Assembly: GCA_003224135.1 (NCBI GenBank)
Contig: QHYO01000143.1
Span: 1-9,630 of the forward strand
Source of the DNA: Acidobacteriota bacterium
GTDB taxonomy: Bacteria > Acidobacteriota > Terriglobia > Acidiferrales > UBA7541
Length of the DNA stretch: 9,630 nucleotides
Reading direction: 5' to 3'
Of this stretch, positions 6,348 to 9,630 are shown in pieces. Every line of letters begins with the position of its first letter. Position 1 is the stretch's first letter. A program made the position numbers and the translations under genes. The notes beneath the pieces are model-generated. The model searched no databases and was not told where the DNA came from. It saw nothing but the letters and a program-made list of their open reading frames with translations.

Positions 6348-7158
6348 ACAGCACCAGGGCGTCGCCAATGCGTAACAGTTTGCCTTGTTCCGTGGACGGG
6401 ACGCGGGTGTTGGTAGCGAGGCGATAAAAATGGTCGAAGCGGACGGTGGGCGATGATGGAGGCAGGGAATTGCGGCGCATTTCGCTGAACTTTTTCTGGA
6501 AGCCGACGATATCTTCGCCGGTGCGGGGATTGCGTGGCGGGACCGGGCATCGCGCGCAAGGATTGCTTCCCTCGAATGCGACTTCGCCGATTTTGAAACG
6601 TACCGGATAATTTTCCTCTTTGCTGAAAAGCTGGTCTTCCCAGAACGCGGGCACGCCGTCGATTTCGAGAGTGGTGCGAAACCGTTCGCGAGCCTCGTTA
6701 ACCTCGACTCCTGGGAAAAGATCGCAGACCGATCGCAGCGATGCGGTAGAGACAATGGTCGGTCCCGTGGCGAGCCCGTCGTCGGGTACGCCCTCAGGGA
6801 CGTGCCGCACGATCACAGTCTGCTCAAAATATTCTGAGAACCATGCAGCCGCGCGCTCGTAATCGGAGGGAAACGCGAAGCTCGTCGGCTTTAGTTTGTT
6901 GTTTTTTGCGGCGTCACCGGAAACCTTAAGCGTGACCATTGAGACTCCGGGATCATACTCGGCGCGAATGTGATGAATCGCAGTGGTGCGTTTGCCGGTG
7001 ATCCACGCGCCGTCCACCGAAAAAAGCACCCATACGCGATCGAGTTCAAGCCCGCCATTTGCGCCGATGCGCGCTTCGGGAACGCTGATAGGGTCGAGAC
7101 CTTTGATGGGATGCAAGCGAATGTTCGCCAGCCACGCGGTACGAGGAACGCCGGACAT
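6346..7158 (-). CDS. MOSC-domain protein (mARC/YcbX-like molybdenum cofactor enzyme)
   Basis: MOSC proteins bind molybdenum cofactor through a cysteine. YcbX/mARC members reduce N-hydroxylated compounds. The 270-residue protein has the N-terminal beta-barrel domain (LANIRLHPIKGLDPISV, residues 10-26, with GLELDR at 36-41) and then the MOSC core (FRTTLEIDG at 160-168). The cofactor motif PCARCPVPPRNPRTGE spans about 200-215; by comparison with YcbX, where the motif is CSRC, C204 is the likely molybdenum ligand and C201 its partner. No fused ferredoxin domain is present, so it would need a separate electron donor. The ATG at 7158 has no good ribosome binding site. It is convergent with ypdA-nuoI; cooperation with NuoI as electron donor is possible but unsupported. 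Confidence 0.85.
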   Translation of the reverse strand: MSGVPRTAWLANIRLHPIKGLDPISVPEARIGANGGLELDRVWVLFSVDGAWITGKRTTAIHHIRAEYDPGVSMVTLKVSGDAAKNNKLKPTSFAFPSDYERAAAWFSEYFEQTVIVRHVPEGVPDDGLATGPTIVSTASLRSVCDLFPGVEVNEARERFRTTLEIDGVPAFWEDQLFSKEENYPVRFKIGEVAFEGSNPCARCPVPPRNPRTGEDIVGFQKKFSEMRRNSLPPSSPTVRFDHFYRLATNTRVPSTEQGKLLRIGDALVL

Positions 7159-7287
7159 GAGAAAAGTTTAACAGATTGATGCCTGCGTAAGCCGTGCCTT
7201 TTCCATAGCTTACCGAAGGACATCGCGGAGAAAGACGAATCGCTGGGAGAGAACAACTTTTGCGAGCTGGCGGGCTAGAAAAGCGGA

Positions 7288-7349
7288 GGGCGCGGGTGAA
7301 TGTCGATTGACCCCAGGGCTTGTAAGTAAAAGCCCCGGAACCCGCGCCC
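7288..7349 (-). terminator. Nested inverted repeat, probable terminator of the GYD gene
   Basis: A perfect 10-bp outer stem (7288-7297 with 7340-7349) encloses 42 nt. Those 42 nt hold an inner 6-bp hairpin (GGGCTT 7316-7321 with AAGCCC 7330-7335). It starts 10 bp after the GYD-gene stop on the minus strand, and CTTTT follows a few bases past the outer stem on that strand. The double-stem shape is larger than a usual terminator and could also be a dispersed repeat or structured RNA. Confidence 0.45.
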
Positions 7350-7358
7350 CGGGGGACG

Positions 7359-7706
7359 CTAGCGAGTAGCGGCAGTCGCCGCTTTCGTCACAGGTTGATA
7401 GCCGCAGGTTGCGGCTTTACGCATCGCGTCCAGTGCCTCAGCCGTGGTGAGTAGAGGTGTTGTGGCGCAGTTCTTAAGGGACCCGCCCGCAGCGAACGCC
7501 AGTGCGATTGCCGCAGCGGAAATGTTATCGGGCATTTCAGTGATCAAAACGGCGTCGTGCTCGCCGAACGCAAAATAGCCGTGTTCGATCTTGCCACCCA
7601 GTTTTTCAATGGGGCCACGCACGACTTCAAAACGATCTTGAGGATTCGCAATCAGTCGAGCGAGGGCTTCAGAAGTGTAACTGATCTGGTGAAGAAAACG
7701 AGGCAT
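7359..7706 (-). CDS. GYD-domain protein
   Basis: The 115-residue protein matches the small GYD family (alpha/beta barrel, function unknown). It begins MPRFLHQISYTSEALARLI, runs through RFEVVRGPIEKLGGKIEHGYFAFGEHDAV, and has a helix rich in Ala (residues 62-75). The family's Tyr in the G-Y-D signature is His here (GEHD, 48-51). The start at 7706 is well supported by AAAGGAG about 7 nt upstream; the frame is open to 7757, but those residues are not family-like. A candidate promoter lies at 7754-7782. There is no signal peptide, so it is probably cytoplasmic. Members often occur in soil bacteria; no substrate is known. Confidence 0.82.
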   Translation of the reverse strand: MPRFLHQISYTSEALARLIANPQDRFEVVRGPIEKLGGKIEHGYFAFGEHDAVLITEMPDNISAAAIALAFAAGGSLKNCATTPLLTTAEALDAMRKAATCGYQPVTKAATAATR

Positions 7707-7753
7707 CGAAGGACTCCTTTCGATTGAGGGCTTGAGCGTTACGAGGAGAAGGG

Positions 7754-7782
7754 ACAATGCACCCTTGTTGGACGCGCGTCAA
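7754..7782 (-). promoter_or_regulatory. Candidate sigma70-type promoter for the GYD gene
   Basis: On the minus strand TTGACG (7782-7777) and CATTGT (7759-7754) are spaced by 17 bp. The -35 box is good and the -10 weak. Transcription would start near 7747, giving a leader of about 40 nt that contains the ribosome binding site. Confidence 0.4.
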
Positions 7783-7863
7783 GATCGTTGTGAATGAAAA
7801 GAGGGAATGTGGGATTACCAATTCTCGGGCCGAGTCTGATTTGGTCAGGAGAATTTCAAACTT

Positions 7864-8517
7864 CTAATACGTATCTTTGACCGGAGGAGGATTGGGGCGG
7901 CTTGGCGGCGGCACAATACCGTTAAGCCGCAGATAAACAGCCATTTGTCCGTAGTGGTCAGCGTTGTGCCAGATGACGACGCCTGCAAGGCCTAGGCGTG
8001 TGTTGGGACCAGCATAAGGGCCTTCGATCGGGTCGAATTGGTTTTCCGGTTTGATCGCCTGGAACGATTTGCTGATGGCTAGAAACGAATTACGAAGATA
8101 AATCAGCAGCTCGCGTTTCGTTTTGGCGGGATCGGGGCCGCCTTTGTCGCACACGGCGGGAGGCTGCTGGCCCTCGAATTCGGCGGCGAACGCGAAGTTC
8201 GCGCATGCCACGTGCTTAACTTGCTCTGCGAAGGTGCGCATTTCGGAAGGGCCGAAGGCAGGCTTTTCGCTCTTGAATTTTCCTTCCGCCGGGCGATAGG
8301 CGTATAGGTTTTCCGGCATGGCTTCGGCGACAGAGCGGACTTCGTACTCCTGCAAACTCACGGTGCGAAGCAATGCGGAGGCGACCGTTTCTTTTTTGCT
8401 CATCTCCGCTGCGGTGGGATTCTGGCCCTGGGAAGGAGAAGCTGCCGGAAGACCTAAAATGACGAGCAAGAGTGCTGCGGCAGGGGGTGCGAAGTAGCTC
8501 CGGAGGGAAGAACTCAT
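7864..8517 (-). CDS. Exported DinB-family protein
   Basis: DinB-like proteins are four-helix bundles with a divalent metal held by three histidines; many act as thiol-dependent transferases, others are uncharacterised. The protein is 217 residues. Residues 1-32 form a signal peptide: basic Arg6, a hydrophobic run (AALLLVILGL) and a small-residue end (AASPSQGQ), so it is probably exported. The core runs from about residue 42. Metal ligands are likely H102 (EQVKHVACAN), H184 and H188 (WHNADHYGQM), the typical HxxxH. Two non-ligand cysteines, C105 and C123, are present. The C-terminus is Pro-rich. ATG 8517 is preferred because it starts the signal peptide; the frame is open to 8574. The small membrane gene lies 75 bp upstream on the same strand. 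The 157-bp gap after its stop (7707-7863) holds only the GYD promoter. Confidence 0.85.
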   Translation of the reverse strand: MSSSLRSYFAPPAAALLLVILGLPAASPSQGQNPTAAEMSKKETVASALLRTVSLQEYEVRSVAEAMPENLYAYRPAEGKFKSEKPAFGPSEMRTFAEQVKHVACANFAFAAEFEGQQPPAVCDKGGPDPAKTKRELLIYLRNSFLAISKSFQAIKPENQFDPIEGPYAGPNTRLGLAGVVIWHNADHYGQMAVYLRLNGIVPPPSRPNPPPVKDTY

Positions 8518-8592
8518 GGTTCGCTCTGAGGCGCAGTGTAGCATGCGGGGTGAATCGCTACGGTTTTGTAGCAACCATCATCAAGGCACACC

Positions 8593-8781
8593 TCACCACC
8601 ACGGTTTGTCCCGCTGCGATCCTTTCGGGCTGATGGAGAGAAAACCGAAGACGCCGACGAGGGCGATGCCATAGAGCTGATGCTCTTTACTGTAATTCAA
8701 GCCGTGCAATACCACGACATAAACTGCGGCAATCACTAGAGCGACGCTCGAGGCGATCTGCCGCCAAGTCTTGCTTTTCAT
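8593..8781 (-). CDS. Small two-helix membrane protein
   Basis: The 62-residue protein has a basic N-terminus (MKSKTWRQ), a hydrophobic segment at about residues 9-26 (ASSVALVIAAVYVVVLHG), a short polar loop (NYSKEHQ) and a second segment at 36-50 (LYGIALVGVFGFLSI), ending in a charged DKPWW tail. The pattern suggests a hairpin in the inner membrane with both ends in the cytoplasm. An AAGG site lies close to the ATG. I do not recognise a family. It probably shares a transcript with the DinB-like gene 75 bp downstream. Confidence 0.6.
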   Translation of the reverse strand: MKSKTWRQIASSVALVIAAVYVVVLHGLNYSKEHQLYGIALVGVFGFLSISPKGSQRDKPWW

Positions 8782-8992
8782 AACGCCTTATTTTGGAGCG
8801 ATCTGTCCGCTGCAATCGTCCGTGAAGGTTTGCGAACTGAACGATCTTATCGACTCCACGCCGCGCAGTCTATAACCCTCATGACGAAAAATGCATATTT
8901 GGATACGGGGAATGCTGGCCGCCGTCAGTGGGTGCGAGCGGGGGAGTGCTCAGAATATATCCACAGCCAGGGCCATTCTCTAAAGATTCCGC
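8782..8992. other. Gene-free spacer
   Basis: No frame here looks coding. The only sizeable plus-strand frame (ATG 8881 to 9030, 49 residues) lacks a ribosome binding site, shows no family features and runs through the promoter at 8993-9021. The spacer should hold the promoter of the minus-strand small membrane gene, but I could not pick one out. Confidence 0.5.
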
Positions 8993-9021
8993 TTGACCTA
9001 GCGTCCTATAAGTTATATTAT
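8993..9021 (+). promoter_or_regulatory. Strong candidate sigma70-type promoter
   Basis: TTGACC (8993-8998) and TATTAT (9016-9021) are spaced by exactly 17 bp. This is the best consensus promoter in the window. Transcription would begin near 9028, about 25 nt before the ATG at 9052. Confidence 0.55.
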
Positions 9022-9051
9022 GTCAACTAGAAAATAAGTCTCATTCGCCCC

Positions 9052-9343
9052 ATGTTCGTTTCCTGTGTAAATCCCGCAAGCCGGAAACGGGCTACGTCTT
9101 CCCTCTTCTGCGTGCTGTCCCCTTCGCTTGCGAACACTGCAACCTGCCTTGCAAGCTCTCCCGCTACCACGTGGGCCGCACACTTGCGGCGCTCGCCATT
9201 CCGCGGAAAAGATTGTCTCCGGCCTAATTGTTGCGGGGGCCGTGGTCGGGTTGTTCTACTTCTCGCAGCGGTACGGTTCGGTTTTAAAAACAAACTTTTC
9301 GAAAGAGGTGATGCATGTTTTCCATTTGAAAGTTCTCTGTTAG
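9052..9343 (+). pseudogene. Probable frameshifted zinc-ribbon/membrane protein gene
   Basis: No single frame gives a sensible protein, but three successive plus-strand frames join into one. The first (ATG 9052) starts MFVSC. The second, from about 9078 to 9224, reads KPETGYVFPLLRAVPFA then CEHC (9129-9140), NLPCKLSRY and GRTLAALA. The third, from about 9200 to the stop at 9341, reads EKIVSGLIVAGAVVGLFYF then SQRYG. Together this looks like a Cys-based ribbon (one or two Cys near the start, CEHC later) followed by a transmembrane helix. Third-position GC is high in frames two and three where they look coding. A strong promoter lies just upstream. It may be a real pseudogene or a live gene with sequencing or assembly errors. 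Bases 9344-9488 show nothing clear. Confidence 0.35.
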
Positions 9344-9488
9344 GTATCGGCGCGGCGGCGCTGAATCTGTTCGCGCGTGGAACGAACTGGAAGCAAGCTC
9401 TACTCTCGACGGCTTCGCGGTAGCGGAAGAGTTTGCGGGGGCTAGAGCGACTGAAGTTGCCGGCCGCCGGTAAAATCGTCCCCCCTCC

Positions 9489-9630
9489 TTGCCCAGGCCC
9501 GTCTTGCTTTCCTGCCACAATCCATGCAAAATCCTCATCATCCTGGACTCTTGCGGCTCTTGCCGCCAGGAGTTCCATTTCATGGTTGTGATCTCACCCA
9601 GGTATCCGGATTCTTCAGCGGCGCAATCGC
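9489..9630 (+). CDS. Cys-rich open frame, partial (runs off the right edge)
   Basis: The frame is open from a stop at 9471-9473 to the window end. From TTG 9489 it encodes four cysteines spaced CHNPC (residues 9-13) and CGSC (22-25), a hydrophobic run KILIILD between them, then RQEFHFMVVISPRYPD. Third-position GC is high in this frame and low in the overlapping frame from ATG 9524. ATG 9582 in the same frame has an excellent AGGAG 9 nt upstream and may be the true start, which would leave the cysteines outside the protein. I do not recognise the family. The upstream half may be an eroded extension. Confidence 0.3.
   Translation, partial: MPRPVLLSCHNPCKILIILDSCGSCRQEFHFMVVISPRYPDSSAAQS

Noticed and set aside
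6108..6755. 215-residue minus-strand open frame
   Set aside because: It overlaps the MOSC gene in another frame on the same strand and reads as Ser/Arg-rich noise.
7159..7287. Possible extra gene between the MOSC and GYD genes
   Set aside because: Only shadow frames are seen; the longest extends from the MOSC region in a different frame and lacks family features.
8881..9030. 49-residue plus-strand frame from ATG 8881
   Set aside because: No ribosome site and no recognisable features; it runs through the good promoter at 8993-9021.
9027..9578. 183-residue minus-strand open frame
   Set aside because: Low-complexity, Arg/Ala/Pro-rich translation with no family features. It lies opposite the plus-strand promoter and the frames that look coding.

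Overview
This is a roughly 9.6 kb chromosomal segment from a bacterium of moderately high GC. The gene set and protein style suggest Acidobacteriota (Terriglobia-like): a YpdA-type bacillithiol-associated reductase, an exported DinB-fold protein, a GYD-domain protein, a PilZ protein beside a prepilin peptidase, and weak or absent Shine-Dalgarno sites at several starts. The lineage is inferred from this mix; there is no rRNA or other marker to prove it. I see no tRNA, rRNA, CRISPR array, insertion sequence, integrase or phage gene.

Layout. Bases 1-1086 (minus): the prepilin peptidase pilD, then the start of a single-pass membrane protein that runs off the left edge. Bases 1212-2228 (plus): an alpha/beta hydrolase transcribed divergently from pilD, with a candidate promoter so close to the ATG that the mRNA may be almost leaderless. 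Bases 2286-2723 (plus): a PilZ-domain (c-di-GMP receptor-type) protein with its own candidate promoter. Bases 2958-4578 (plus): overlapping parA and parB, closed by a strong 16-bp hairpin. Bases 4676-6192 (plus): a two-gene unit of a YpdA-like flavoprotein and a NuoI-like protein with two 4Fe-4S sites, away from any other complex I gene. Bases 6346-8781 (minus): a MOSC/mARC-like protein, a GYD-domain protein, an exported DinB-fold protein and a small two-helix membrane protein. Bases 8782-9630: gene-poor DNA with one good sigma70-type promoter, followed by what looks like a frameshifted zinc-ribbon/membrane gene and a Cys-rich open frame running off the right edge.

Functional reading. The left part fits surface pili and c-di-GMP signalling (pilD, PilZ), although no pilin or motor gene is visible. 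The centre is a chromosome-type ParA/ParB pair without a visible parS and without gid neighbours. The ypdA-nuoI unit suggests redox or thiol electron transfer. Most of the window is ordinary housekeeping and accessory content. The points most worth a second look are the ypdA-nuoI pairing with a Thr at the position of a reported key Cys, the atypical ParB N-terminus, the pilD start codon inside a palindrome, and the decayed promoter-driven locus at the right end.
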